Shown here one piece after another: positions 15,364 to 23,491 of a stretch of 36,055 nucleotides of DNA. The notes under the pieces were generated by a model. It had not been told where the DNA came from, did not search any database, and worked only from the letters and a program-made list of their open reading frames with translations. The DNA is taken from contig CAOKIU010000018.1 in the NCBI GenBank assembly GCA_948468595.1, positions 1 to 36,055 on the forward strand. Direction: 5' to 3'. A program made the position numbers and the translations under genes. Position 1 is the first letter of the stretch; each line of letters begins with the position of its first letter. This stretch comes from an uncultured Christensenella sp. GTDB lineage: Bacteria; Bacillota; Clostridia; Christensenellales; UBA1750.

Positions 15364-15948
15364 ATGCGCCAAAGAGAGTACCGCGTCGAGCCCTGTAGCG
15401 GCCTTGCCATCGAGGTCAAGGCCAACGAGCGCGTCACCGTGGTGGATCTGGAGGGCGGTCAGGTGGTCGATTTCTTCGCCGAATCGCTGGATAACCCCAA
15501 CGAATTCCTTTCCACGGGCGTGACCATTGACTGCAACGAATCCCTGAACCTTGTCGCGGGGAACACGGTCTACACCAACCTCTACCGCCCCATGTTCACC
15601 CTGCTGCACGACGACGTCGGCTGTCACGATTTGCTGCATCCCTGCTGCCGGCCGGAGATGTACGACTTCTTCTATCACAACGGGGCCGGGCACCCCAACT
15701 GCCTGGACAACATCAACGCCTGCCTGGGCGTTAGGCGGCCCATCATACACCCGCTGAACCTGTTTATGAACACGCGCGTTCATCCCGATGGCTCCCTTCG
15801 CGTGGAGGCGCCGCTCTCCCGCCCCGGGGATCGCGCGGTGCTCCGCGCAGAGATGGATGTTCGCTTAGGTATTGCGGCGTGCAGCGTCTCCGAAAGCGCG
15901 TGCAACAGCGGCCGCTGCACCTCCATCCAAATTCTGGTTGAGGCGTAA
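15364..15948 (+). CDS. DUF1989 / urea-carboxylase-associated family protein
   Basis: 194-residue protein of the DUF1989 family (named for relatives next to urea carboxylase genes). Typical motifs are present: 'GLAIEVKANERVTVVDLEGGQVVDFFA', 'STGVTIDCNESLNLVAGNTVYTN' and a Cys/His-rich centre 'DDVGCHDLLHPCC' that probably binds metal. The C-terminal 'CNSGRCTSIQI' is also characteristic. Function is not established; some relatives act in amine or urea catabolism. It follows degV by 24 nt, so they probably share a transcript. Ribosome site AAAGGAAG about 8 nt before ATG 15364. Confidence 0.88.
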   Translation: MRQREYRVEPCSGLAIEVKANERVTVVDLEGGQVVDFFAESLDNPNEFLSTGVTIDCNESLNLVAGNTVYTNLYRPMFTLLHDDVGCHDLLHPCCRPEMYDFFYHNGAGHPNCLDNINACLGVRRPIIHPLNLFMNTRVHPDGSLRVEAPLSRPGDRAVLRAEMDVRLGIAACSVSESACNSGRCTSIQILVEA

Positions 15949-15991
15949 CCGTCATTATCCTTTGATTATTCACATTCCTTCCCTACCCGCC

Positions 15992-16039
15992 ACACAAGAA
16001 GGGCCCGCGTCCATTGCCGGACGCGGGCCCTTCTTGTGT
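15992..16039. terminator. 21-bp perfect hairpin between DUF1989 gene and rnpB
   Basis: Two exact complementary 21-nt arms (15992-16012 and 16019-16039) surround the 6-nt loop ATTGCC. It lies between the plus-strand stop at 15948 and the 3' end of rnpB (minus), so it can insulate the convergent transcripts. Neither side has a long U tract: the plus tail is AAATTGGTTTT. Confidence 0.65.
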
Positions 16040-16048
16040 AAATTGGTT

Positions 16049-16393
16049 TTGAGCATGTCTATAAGCCGAGTTCTGTCTTGGATGACCATCTATCTAGTCT
16101 GTCCGTTACCGGACAGCTCCAGCGATTACCCGGGAACGTGACGGGCCGCCACATGTGTTCCACAATCAATCTTGCATCGGGTGGGGTTTACATAGCCGGC
16201 AAGTCGCCATGCCGCTGGTGAGCTCTTACCTCGCCTTTCCATCCTTGCGGGCGCTTTCGCGCTTTCGCGGTATCTCTCTGTTGCACTATCCCTGAAGTCG
16301 CCTTCGCCGGACGTTATCCGGCACCCTTGCCCTGCGATGCTCGGACTTTCCTCACACGTTTCTCTCGTGCGCGGCCACCCGGCATACTCAAAA
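16049..16393 (-). ncRNA. rnpB: RNase P RNA (bacterial class A type)
   Basis: Minus strand shows the universal core GAGGAAAGTCCGAGC near the 5' end and ACAGAACTCGGCTTATAG near the 3' end. The outermost stem P1 (GAGTATG with CATGCTC) closes the molecule, and the P4-type GCAGGGCAAGGGTGCCG and GCGAGGTAAGAGCTCACC blocks are also present. It is the catalytic RNA that trims tRNA 5' leaders. Ends are set from P1 and are good to a few nt. It starts only about 18 nt after the stop of the zinc-ribbon gene. Confidence 0.95.
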
Positions 16394-16410
16394 TACAAAT
16401 TGTCTTAGTT

Positions 16411-17127
16411 CTATTCCGCGTCCGACATGTAAAGAATGCGGCCGCAGTTTTCACACTCGGTAATCTCATCGCTGCCCTGCAACTGCTTCGCGGTGGCGGA
16501 AGGCAGCGACATATTGCAGCCCGTGCACTGATCGTCCTTGAGCTTGGCCATGACGGGGAAGCACTGGCTGCGGATCGCCTTGTACCGCTCCATATAGCCC
16601 GCCTCTACCTGGCTGCCCACCGCGGCGCGCTCCTTTTTGAGCTCTTCCAGCTTGGCCGTCTGCTTTTCAAATTCCTTATCGTATACCACCTTGAGGCGCG
16701 TATACTCGTCGCGGGCCTTGGCCGCCTTCATGCGCACTTCCTTGTAGCGGTTTTCGATCATCTTGGAATGGCTGACCATCTTGGCCAACTCCTTTTCCGC
16801 GCTCTTGAGCTTGTTTTCGGCGTCGGTCATCTGGGATACGGCCTTGTGTACCTGCGCGGCAGACTCAAAGGTCCCCTCTTCCAGGCTCTTTTTGATCTCC
16901 GCAAAGGTCTGCTCGGCCTTTTCCCGCTGCGCGCCCAGCTCCTCCAGGCGATCGAGCGCCTTGTTGGCGTCATTCTCCATGCCGCGCACGACCGTCTGCT
17001 GGTCCGCCACGATGTTGCGCAGCTTCAAAAGCTGCTGGCGCAGCGGGAACTGACGGATCTCCGTTTCATAATCCGTCACCCTCTTGTCGGCCTGCTGATA
17101 ATTCCACAACTTGTCCAGTTGACGCAT
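16411..17127 (-). CDS. Coiled-coil / C4 zinc-ribbon protein (DUF164 family)
   Basis: 238-residue protein. Residues about 1-190 are charged, heptad-like helix rich in E, K, Q and A (long antiparallel coiled coil). Residues about 197-232 form a zinc ribbon with two Cys pairs, CTGC and CENC, and 'GRILY' at the end. This layout is the DUF164 (C4-type zinc ribbon) family, widespread in bacteria; function is not settled, with nucleic-acid-related roles suggested. ATG 17127 follows GGAGG by 7 nt; an in-frame ATG 12 codons upstream lacks a site. It has a good promoter at 17177-17205 and precedes rnpB, which may be read through from here. Confidence 0.88.
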   Translation of the reverse strand: MRQLDKLWNYQQADKRVTDYETEIRQFPLRQQLLKLRNIVADQQTVVRGMENDANKALDRLEELGAQREKAEQTFAEIKKSLEEGTFESAAQVHKAVSQMTDAENKLKSAEKELAKMVSHSKMIENRYKEVRMKAAKARDEYTRLKVVYDKEFEKQTAKLEELKKERAAVGSQVEAGYMERYKAIRSQCFPVMAKLKDDQCTGCNMSLPSATAKQLQGSDEITECENCGRILYMSDAE

Positions 17128-17176
17128 GGACTCGCCTCCGTTTTCTGATATTCCCGGGCGCATAACCCGACATATT

Positions 17177-17205
17177 ATTATAGCACATAGCCCCGCCGTT
17201 TACAA
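17177..17205 (-). promoter_or_regulatory. Sigma-A promoter for zinc-ribbon gene (and perhaps rnpB)
   Basis: Minus strand TTGTAA (17205-17200), 17 bp, TATAAT (17182-17177), about 50 nt before ATG 17127. Confidence 0.65.
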
Positions 17206-17230
17206 CCGTTTTCATGGAAAAGCGCGGAAA

Positions 17231-18127
17231 TTAAGGCGCGGCGTACAGCGCGCGCACCTGCTGAGGCATCGGGGATGAAAAATCGAGCGTCTCCCCGGTA
17301 AAGGGATGCACAAGGCGCAGCCTCGCCGCGTGCAGCGCAAACCGGTCCTGCAAATCGGGGTGCATCTGGCCGTAGAGAGGATCGCCCACCACCGGGTGCC
17401 CGATGTGCATCAGGTGCACGCGGATCTGATGGGTGCGGCCGGTGTGCAGCCGCAACGAAAGCAGCGTGCGATTCGTTTGAAAAAAGCGGGTCAGAACGGC
17501 GTAATCCGTTCGGCTGGGCTTTCCGTCCTCGCGCACGCAGCGGCGGACGCCGTCGCCCGGCGCCCGGCCAATGGGCGCGTCGATGCACCCCGCGTCCTCC
17601 TCCATCACCCCTTGACACAGGGCGAGGTATTCCCGGAGGAAGCTCTCGGTGTGCAACGCCTCCATCAGCCTCTTTTGCGCCAAGGCGTGCCGCGCCACCA
17701 CCATCAGACCCGAGGTGCCGCGGTCCAGCCGGTTAACGGGCCGGAAGATGAACCGCTCCTCCCCGACGTGCGCGGCGACGCGGCCCGCCAGCGTTCCGCG
17801 CGGCTTTTCCGCCGTGGGCAGGGTGGCAAGGGGCGCTGGTTTATCCACAACGAGCAGATGCTCGTCCTCGTAAACGACTGTGAGCGGTTCCTCTTCAGGC
17901 GCTATGCCCTGGTCGTAGTCGTTTTCGTCCACAGCCTCCAGGCGCTGCCCCTGCCGGACCACGGCGTTGGCATAGACGCAGACGCCGTCCAGGAAAAAAC
18001 CACGGCGGCGCTTCACGGCGCGAATCTGGCGCGCGGACATGCCCAGAGCGGCGCGCAGAACCTCGTCCACGCGCCGCCCCTCCCACTCCTTGGTCACCGT
18101 CAGAGAAAAGACGCGCCGCGGCGTCAT
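17231..18127 (-). CDS. RluA family pseudouridine synthase
   Basis: 298-residue RNA pseudouridine synthase, RluA/RluD branch. An S4 RNA-binding domain lies at about 15-75 (KEWEGRRVDEVLRAALGMSARQIRAVKRR). The catalytic domain carries 'VNRLDRGTSGLMVVA', with catalytic Asp135, and the later 'LHTGRTHQIRVHLMHIGHPVVGDPLYG' signature of the family. Target (23S rRNA or tRNA uridine) cannot be assigned. ATG 18127 overlaps the upstream gene by 4 nt (ATGA), showing translational coupling; a longer in-frame start would run into that gene and is rejected. No clear terminator follows. Confidence 0.92.
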   Translation of the reverse strand: MTPRRVFSLTVTKEWEGRRVDEVLRAALGMSARQIRAVKRRRGFFLDGVCVYANAVVRQGQRLEAVDENDYDQGIAPEEEPLTVVYEDEHLLVVDKPAPLATLPTAEKPRGTLAGRVAAHVGEERFIFRPVNRLDRGTSGLMVVARHALAQKRLMEALHTESFLREYLALCQGVMEEDAGCIDAPIGRAPGDGVRRCVREDGKPSRTDYAVLTRFFQTNRTLLSLRLHTGRTHQIRVHLMHIGHPVVGDPLYGQMHPDLQDRFALHAARLRLVHPFTGETLDFSSPMPQQVRALYAAP

Positions 18128-18654
18128 TTTTGCAACACCTTGGAATACTGCGCCATCATCTCCACCATGCTTTGGGAAGGCTCCATCAGCAGCACAGTCT
18201 TCTTGCCGTCGCGGATGAAGAACAGGAAGTACAGGCGGGACTTGGAGTTGATGAAGTAATCCAGGTGCTTGATCTCCTTCATCTGGTCGTACTTGTCGTA
18301 GGCGTCGCTGTCCACCCATCCGCCGGCCTCCACCTCGCGCATGCGCACGCTGGTCAGCTGCTTTCTGCGGGCGTTGCCCAGCACCATGGCAAAGTCCAAG
18401 TCGCCGTTGGTAAAGGTGTACTCGTATTCGATGCGGAAATTGTCCTTATAGCGGTATAGGAGGAACGCCACGCCGCCGCCCACCAGCAGCAGGGCAAAGT
18501 TTTGCCACTGCAAGCTCAGGGCCATGATGCCCGACAGGCCGATCATGCCCAGAATGCCGAAGATCACGATGAAAAACCAGCACAGAATATAGCCCAGGGT
18601 GTTGAGGATGCGCCCCTGTTTGCGCACGATAACCTCTTCCTTGAAATTGTCCAT
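18124..18654 (-). CDS. Small membrane protein, DUF6106-like
   Basis: 176-residue protein with two membrane helices near the N terminus (about 20-43 and 50-68). A soluble alpha/beta domain follows, containing 'RIEYEYTFTNGDLDFAMVLGNARRKQLTSVRMREVE' and 'KTVLLMEPSQSMVEMM'. The pattern resembles the DUF6106 family of Firmicutes (from memory; function unknown). ATG 18654 follows GGAGGG by about 10 nt; a TTG one codon earlier is less likely. Coupled to rluA by a 4-nt overlap. Likely sits in the cytoplasmic membrane with its C-terminal domain inside. Confidence 0.65.
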   Translation of the reverse strand: MDNFKEEVIVRKQGRILNTLGYILCWFFIVIFGILGMIGLSGIMALSLQWQNFALLLVGGGVAFLLYRYKDNFRIEYEYTFTNGDLDFAMVLGNARRKQLTSVRMREVEAGGWVDSDAYDKYDQMKEIKHLDYFINSKSRLYFLFFIRDGKKTVLLMEPSQSMVEMMAQYSKVLQK

Positions 18655-18692
18655 CAAAGCTACGCCCTCCGAAACACAGAATTATTTATTCT

Positions 18693-18721
18693 ATTGTAGC
18701 ATGTTTTTCTGCTTTTGAATA
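18693..18721 (-). promoter_or_regulatory. Weak promoter for the DUF6106-like/rluA operon
   Basis: Minus strand TATTCA (18721-18716), 17 bp, TACAAT (18698-18693). The -10 is good and the -35 poor. Confidence 0.35.
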
Positions 18722-18875
18722 GTTCATTTTATGGGCTTTGCCGGCAGGATTTTTCGTGCATTCGGTCGAATTAAATGAATTGGCTATTGGGGTTTGCTTG
18801 CGCGGCTGTCGCGGGACCGCCGCCGCGCGCCCATCATCCCCTCTGCGAATTATCACCCTTAGGAGGCGGATACCG

Positions 18876-21800
18876 ATGAAATGTCCTTCTTGTGGAATTT
18901 GGAATAGAGCGCATTTTACCAAATGCTTCCGCTGCGGCGCGGATCTGCCGGACGCCGCTGCCCCCCAGGAAACGCCCGCTGAGCCGCAGCAGCGGCCCCT
19001 TGCCCGCGCGGAATTCGCGTCCGAATCCTCCCCCGATCTTCCCCGGGAGCCTGTCGCGCCCGCGGCGCCCATCAAGGAGGCGCCGGATGCCAAAACCGGC
19101 GCGCAGGAAGATTCCCTTGGGGAAATCTTCTCGCTCTACGACGAGGGGAATTGGGATGACGATGCGGAAGAAGATACCGAAACCGTCTACGGCGCGCCCG
19201 CCGCGCCCGTCATCCGCCCCGTTCCCGCCCTGGAGGAGGAGGCTGAGAGCGCGCCGAAGGCGCGCAGGCTACCCCTCCCCGTGGATACGGAGGAGGACGA
19301 CGACGAACCGCTGACGGCTTATATTGCCCCCCATCTGCCCGAGGACGGCGCGGACGAGCCTTCCCCAAACGCGGAGGAGGCGGCCGTGCAGGAGACCCGG
19401 CGCTTTAACCCCGTCCCCGCCTCCGCGGTGGACGGCGGCACCCGCCGCTTCTCCCTTAAGGCGGATAAGCCGGAAACGCGGCAGCCGATTCCCGATGTGC
19501 ACGAACCGGAGGTCGCCCCTGTCGATCCCGGCATCAGCCACGAGATCATCCATGCCATTTTCACCAACCCTCCCACCACCGTCAATCCGGAGCACGTCTC
19601 CGGCACCGTGGAGGAGCCGCGCCCGCGAAAGCTGATGAGCCGCAAGCGCCTGCCTCCCCGCGCCGAACCGGAGGAGGAGCCCGCCACGGTCTACAAGCCC
19701 GCCAAAGCCGAGCCGCGCGTGGACAACGTGGAGGCCTTCAAGCCCACGGCGCGCATGGCGGCCCAAAAGGCGGATGAGCAGGGCGATGAATTTAAAGCCT
19801 TTGCAACGGCAAAGCGCAGTTTGGTCGCCGAGGTCGAGCCTACCGATCCCTTTGACGAGGCCATTGCGCTTCCCAAACAAGAACCGCGTGAGGCCGCGCC
19901 GGACGCAGAGGCGCAGACGCCGCCTCCCCCGGCCGCAGGCGAGCCCGAAGCGGAGGCTCCGTCCGCCCCGGCCGCCGAAAAACCGCTAAAGAAAGCCCCG
20001 CCGGCTCCGGCCGCCGAAAAACCGGCGGAGCCTGCTCCGCCCTCCCCGGCCGCTGAACCGCCCGCATGGGTAAAGGAGGCGCTGTTTAACTTGAGGCATG
20101 GCGATGACTTTGACAACCAGCGCCGTCCCGCGCCGCCCAAGAACCACCAGCCGGCGCGCAAAGCGCCTTCCGCACGCCAAGCGGCGCGGGAAGAAGAACC
20201 TCCCATGCGCTATGAACGCCCCGCGCGCCGGCCGCAAGCGCCTTCACCGGCCGCCCCGACTCACCACGCGCCTCCCAGGGAGCGCGTGCCGCAGGACCGC
20301 GCGACGGCCCCCGCGCGCAGCGGTCTGGACGCCATCGCGCGCCACGATGCCGGGCGCAGTTCTTCCATCCTCCAGCGCCGCGCAGAAGCAAACGAACAGG
20401 AGGAAATACCGCAGGGCAGTGACCGCCCCGCCGCGCGCCAGGAGGTGCCCGGCCGCGGCCGCACCTTTCGCGCCACGCAGGCCCCGGAAACTCCGGTAAC
20501 AGAGCGCCCGCGCCGCGCGCCGCGGCAGCCTCTTCCCCCGCCTGAACGGCCCGACCGCCAGACCTCCCTTTCGGAAGAAGCGCCCATGCGCTTGCACTCC
20601 TCCCGGAGCGCCGGCGAGAGCGCGCCCAAAGCCATGGCCGGCTTGAAAGTGCAAAACCTCAACCGCTTGATCGCGGTGGGCGCGGCGGCTCTTGTGCTGC
20701 TGGGGCTGCTCATTTGGGGCGTCACGGCCGGCGTTAAGGCGTTGATGAACCGTGAAAAAACACCGCCAGAGGGGGACCCGACGCTGAGCACCTCTCCCGC
20801 GCCGCAGACCGATCCCAACGCGCCGGCGATCACCACCGGCGAGATCAACGGCCGCCCGGCGCATATCATTACCTTTAAAGGCAACGACGGGGACATCATC
20901 TACGTCTCCGACGCGAACAAGGAAAACGTCTACAACATCGACATTGTGGACGGCCAGGGAGAGCTGAAGATTGAGGATAGCGCCTTAATCGGCGACCGCT
21001 ACGTCACCGAGGATGTGGAGGTGACGCTCAATCCCACCCTTCACGAGGCTGGCAGCGGCAAGGAGACCAAGCTCAATCCCGTCACCTTTACCGTCACGCC
21101 GCCGGAAGCCTATTTGGAAATTGTCAGCCCCGCGGGCGGCGCGGACGAGACGACCTTGGGCACCTACCAGGTCAAGATCCGCGTCCAGATGGGTTCCTCC
21201 GTCACCATTGACGAAAAAGATGTCTCCGACCTGATCGCCCCGGAAGATAACGGCGTGGGTTCCATCGTCTTCAACGTCGACGTCGAGGCCAAGGGCGAGA
21301 ACTCCATTCCCATCACGGTGATGCAGAAGGGCTGCAAGTCCGTCACCAAGAACATCTCGCTCACCCGGCCCAGTATGGCCGTGCCCATTGAGCTGGACGC
21401 CGCCACGCCTACCTCGGTGCAGTCCGATAGCGTGCAGATTTCCGGCTCGGTGGAGGCGGGTGTCAAGGTCTCCGTCACCTCCCCCATCAGTGGAGATGTG
21501 ACCGTCAATGCCGACGGCACCTTCTCCTTCGTGGCCAAGTTCGCCTCCTTTGGAGACAACGAGGTCGTGATTGTGGCGACCAAGGGGGAAGAGAGTTCCA
21601 CCCTCACCCATGTGATCACGTACATGCCCACTTACAACGATTTCGTCCAAAAGGCCTACGCGATGGACTACAACACCTTGACCAATTTCGCCGGCAAGTT
21701 CCAGCCCTTCCTCTGTTCCGGTCAGGTGGTGGAGATCCTGGGCACTGAGCCCTTCACCTGCACCTACAACGTCGGCACGCAACAGGACCCCAAATACATC

Positions 21801-21941
21801 TACCTGCAAATGGTGGAGGGCAAATCCCTGGAGATGGGCAAGAGATACAAGGTCTATGCCGATGTTCACGCCGATGGCGTTAAGGACGGCTACCCTTACA
21901 TGATCGGCCGCTACTTTGATCTGGTTGGCGATGCGACCTAG
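18876..21941 (+). CDS. 1021-residue zinc-ribbon, disordered, single-pass membrane protein with Ig-like exterior
   Basis: Not assigned to a named family. Residues 1-22 hold a zinc ribbon with Cys3, Cys6, Cys17 and Cys20. Residues about 25-595 are low complexity, first acidic (E/D/P/A) and then basic and Pro/Arg-rich, with near-repeats of 'PAAEKP' around 345-395; likely intrinsically disordered and cytoplasmic. One membrane helix lies at about 598-620 (LIAVGAAALVLLGLLIWGV). Residues about 640-1021 are beta-rich and outside: at least two Ig-like blocks (LEIVSPAGG..., VQISGSVEAGVKVSVTS...) and a C-terminal OB-like stretch. Start ATG 18876 follows TAGGAGG by 9 nt. The signal-less topology (zinc ribbon inside, sandwich domains outside) suggests a sensor or scaffold at the cell envelope. 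No partner gene is adjacent. Confidence 0.7.
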   Translation: MKCPSCGIWNRAHFTKCFRCGADLPDAAAPQETPAEPQQRPLARAEFASESSPDLPREPVAPAAPIKEAPDAKTGAQEDSLGEIFSLYDEGNWDDDAEEDTETVYGAPAAPVIRPVPALEEEAESAPKARRLPLPVDTEEDDDEPLTAYIAPHLPEDGADEPSPNAEEAAVQETRRFNPVPASAVDGGTRRFSLKADKPETRQPIPDVHEPEVAPVDPGISHEIIHAIFTNPPTTVNPEHVSGTVEEPRPRKLMSRKRLPPRAEPEEEPATVYKPAKAEPRVDNVEAFKPTARMAAQKADEQGDEFKAFATAKRSLVAEVEPTDPFDEAIALPKQEPREAAPDAEAQTPPPPAAGEPEAEAPSAPAAEKPLKKAPPAPAAEKPAEPAPPSPAAEPPAWVKEALFNLRHGDDFDNQRRPAPPKNHQPARKAPSARQAAREEEPPMRYERPARRPQAPSPAAPTHHAPPRERVPQDRATAPARSGLDAIARHDAGRSSSILQRRAEANEQEEIPQGSDRPAARQEVPGRGRTFRATQAPETPVTERPRRAPRQPLPPPERPDRQTSLSEEAPMRLHSSRSAGESAPKAMAGLKVQNLNRLIAVGAAALVLLGLLIWGVTAGVKALMNREKTPPEGDPTLSTSPAPQTDPNAPAITTGEINGRPAHIITFKGNDGDIIYVSDANKENVYNIDIVDGQGELKIEDSALIGDRYVTEDVEVTLNPTLHEAGSGKETKLNPVTFTVTPPEAYLEIVSPAGGADETTLGTYQVKIRVQMGSSVTIDEKDVSDLIAPEDNGVGSIVFNVDVEAKGENSIPITVMQKGCKSVTKNISLTRPSMAVPIELDAATPTSVQSDSVQISGSVEAGVKVSVTSPISGDVTVNADGTFSFVAKFASFGDNEVVIVATKGEESSTLTHVITYMPTYNDFVQKAYAMDYNTLTNFAGKFQPFLCSGQVVEILGTEPFTCTYNVGTQQDPKYIYLQMVEGKSLEMGKRYKVYADVHADGVKDGYPYMIGRYFDLVGDAT

Positions 21942-21976
21942 CCAGCGCATCCCTCGCCCTAGCAAGCACGAACAGT

Positions 21977-22021
21977 ACCCGCGCAATGCCATGCTGACCG
22001 GCATTGCGCGGGTATTTTTTT
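21977..22021 (+). terminator. Intrinsic terminator of the large membrane protein gene
   Basis: ACCCGCGCAATGCC and its exact complement (14 bp) surround a 9-nt loop, followed by A and seven T (22015-22021). Textbook rho-independent terminator. Confidence 0.92.
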
Positions 22022-22069
22022 GCACTTCTACGCTCCCTGCGCCCACGCGCGAGATAGATGCCGTTTGCT

Positions 22070-22194
22070 AAATATACTATAAGTATCATATTATTTGGCC
22101 GATGGAAGAAAAACTTCCCTTAAAACATTTACATAATTTTCCATAAAATCGGTATATTTGTGAAGTTATCTAACAAATATACTATCGGAATCAT
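22070..22194. repeat. Repeated AAATATAC motifs upstream of XRE regulator (operator candidates)
   Basis: AAATATACTAT occurs at 22070-22080 and again at 22175-22185, each followed by nnGnATCAT; the copies are 105 bp apart, close to ten helical turns. A third copy in reverse orientation at 22152-22160 forms a 9-bp inverted repeat with the second (GTATATTTG / CAAATATAC, 13 nt apart). The first copy contains ATACT-ATA-AGTAT. The 256-nt gap is strongly AT-rich. These look like sites for the adjacent regulator or another DNA-binding protein. Confidence 0.5.
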
Positions 22195-22212
22195 TATAAT
22201 TCTTTACGTCGG

Positions 22213-22240
22213 TTTACAAAACGCAGAATAGGGATAAACT
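22213..22240 (+). promoter_or_regulatory. Putative promoter of the XRE regulator
   Basis: TTTACA (22213-22218), 16 bp, TAAACT (22235-22240), about 38 nt before ATG 22278 and just downstream of the repeated motifs. Confidence 0.45.
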
Positions 22241-22277
22241 AAGAGTATGATTTTTGTTACAATGGGAGTTGAAGCAA

Positions 22278-22601
22278 ATGTCGATCAATCTGGATAGCTT
22301 TGGTATGCGGGTAAGGCGCAAACGCAAAGAAATGGGGATCACGCAAGCAAAACTGGCGGAGCTTTGCGAGGTTTCTGTTCCCTTTATCGGGCATATCGAG
22401 CGCGGTTCTCGCTCCCCCAGCGTTGAAAGTCTGCTCGTCATTTGCCGGGTACTGAAGGTCACGCCGGACTATCTTTTGCAGGACTATTTGAAATATGATC
22501 ATAATCTCGGCCTGGGGGGACGCATTTCGCCGACGGATATTATGTCGCTGGAGCGGATTTCTAAGGTCCTCCGCGAGCAGTCGGAGGATTGGCCGGATTG
22601 A
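22278..22601 (+). CDS. XRE/Cro-C1 family DNA-binding regulator
   Basis: 107-residue helix-turn-helix protein. HTH domain at about 8-65: 'VRRKRKEMGITQAKLAELCEVSVPFIGHIERGSRSPSVESLLVICRVL', the classical XRE five-helix pattern, with ITQAKLAELCEVS as the DNA-reading core. The C-terminal tail of about 40 residues is short and probably mediates dimerisation. No enzymatic or metal domain. ATG 22278 has GGGAG about 9 nt upstream; a TTG eight codons earlier lacks a ribosome site. Monocistronic: repeats and promoter upstream, terminator downstream. Likely autoregulated; targets unknown. Confidence 0.85.
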   Translation: MSINLDSFGMRVRRKRKEMGITQAKLAELCEVSVPFIGHIERGSRSPSVESLLVICRVLKVTPDYLLQDYLKYDHNLGLGGRISPTDIMSLERISKVLREQSEDWPD

Positions 22602-22636
22602 ACGGTGACTCTCCCTGTTTTTCTATGCAAATGAAG

Positions 22637-22674
22637 AAAACCCACCTTTGGTTATCCATCCATAGGTGGGTTTT
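22637..22674. terminator. Bidirectional terminator between XRE gene and trxA
   Basis: AAAACCCACCT (22637-22647) pairs with AGGTGGGTTTT (22664-22674). A-run and T-run on either side allow termination of both the XRE transcript and the convergent trxA transcript. Confidence 0.85.
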
Positions 22675-22695
22675 GTGATGTAGTTTTTGCCGGGC

Positions 22696-23016
22696 TTATT
22701 GCATCGCTCTGTCGAGCATGCCGGTGTAGACGCCCTTGCCGGCGGCCCCCACCTGCTTTGCCACGGGTTGCCCGTTCTTAAATACAATGACCGTGGGAAT
22801 GGACATGACGCCATAGCGCTGCGCCAAATCGCCGCACTCATCCACATCCACCTTGCCCACGATGGCCTTGCCCTCGTAGTCCTGCGCCACCTGTTCGATG
22901 ACGGGGCCCACCATGCGGCACGGTCCGCACCACGTCGCCCAGAAGTCCACCATCACTGGCATATCCTTCGTCCCAAGAATCGCGTCAAAATTCGTGTTGT
23001 CCAACTTCATTGCCAT
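22696..23016 (-). CDS. trxA: Thioredoxin
   Basis: 106-residue thioredoxin, a general protein-disulfide reductant in the cytoplasm. Active site WCGPC (Cys30, Cys33) is intact, as are the buried Asp (VDFWA) and the cis-Pro (SIPT). Length is standard. ATG 23016 with a weak AAAGGCAGGG site; an ATG two codons downstream is equally possible. Last gene of the tcdA-rseC-trxA unit, with its terminator shared with the XRE gene. Confidence 0.95.
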   Translation of the reverse strand: MAMKLDNTNFDAILGTKDMPVMVDFWATWCGPCRMVGPVIEQVAQDYEGKAIVGKVDVDECGDLAQRYGVMSIPTVIVFKNGQPVAKQVGAAGKGVYTGMLDRAMQ

Positions 23017-23032
23017 TGTTTTTTCCCTGCCT

Positions 23033-23485
23033 TTATTCCATATTTTCTCGCTGCGCCGTTTGGCACAGTCTTTCGATTTGGACCACCTTGGGCGCGTACC
23101 GCCCAGACTGCCGGCGCTTGTGCTCGGTCAGGTGTAAGGTCAAAAACGCGCCCGCGGCCAACAGCGCGCCCAGTGCCACTGCGTACAAATCGGGATTTCC
23201 GGGCAACCGCGCCCATCCGGGCAGGAAGTACCCTATGACTAACCCGATCAACAGGGCCACCAAGGGAACCCCGTAGGCCGTCAATGCCGCGCGCAGCACC
23301 GTGCGCTCGGGGAGCTCTACCTGCACCCGGTCGCCCAGGCTCGCGTCTCCAATGCGCTCCACCTCCATGAGCATGGCCTGCTGCGCGCGCTCGCACGCCC
23401 CGCACTTTTCGCACATAGAGGACCGTTCGAATTCCACTACCATGGTCCTTTCCTTGATCTCCATGATTGTACCGCTTTCTTGCAT
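23033..23485 (-). CDS. RseC/MucC-like SoxR-reducing-system membrane protein
   Basis: 150-residue protein with an N-terminal Cys-containing domain ([11 protein letters not shown]: Cys at about 25, 28 and 31) and two membrane helices (about 71-92 and 101-118). This is the RseC/MucC layout. In Proteobacteria RseC works with Rnf-type electron transport (reduction of SoxR) and in envelope stress. In Clostridia related genes often sit near redox genes, and here it is directly followed by thioredoxin. ATG 23485 has AGGAGG with 9 nt spacing, 6 nt after the tcdA stop. The Cys cluster might bind metal or carry a redox thiol. Molecular role here inferred. Confidence 0.8.
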   Translation of the reverse strand: MQESGTIMEIKERTMVVEFERSSMCEKCGACERAQQAMLMEVERIGDASLGDRVQVELPERTVLRAALTAYGVPLVALLIGLVIGYFLPGWARLPGNPDLYAVALGALLAAGAFLTLHLTEHKRRQSGRYAPKVVQIERLCQTAQRENME

Positions 23486-23491
23486 GGCGCC

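Noticed and set aside
19900..20070. PAAEKP-like repeats as a DNA repeat element
   Set aside because: They are degenerate protein-level repeats within a disordered coding region, not a mobile or structural DNA repeat.
20985..22046. 353-codon minus-strand frame opposite the large membrane protein
   Set aside because: Mirror of beta-rich coding DNA; no start signal and crosses the terminator at 21977-22021.
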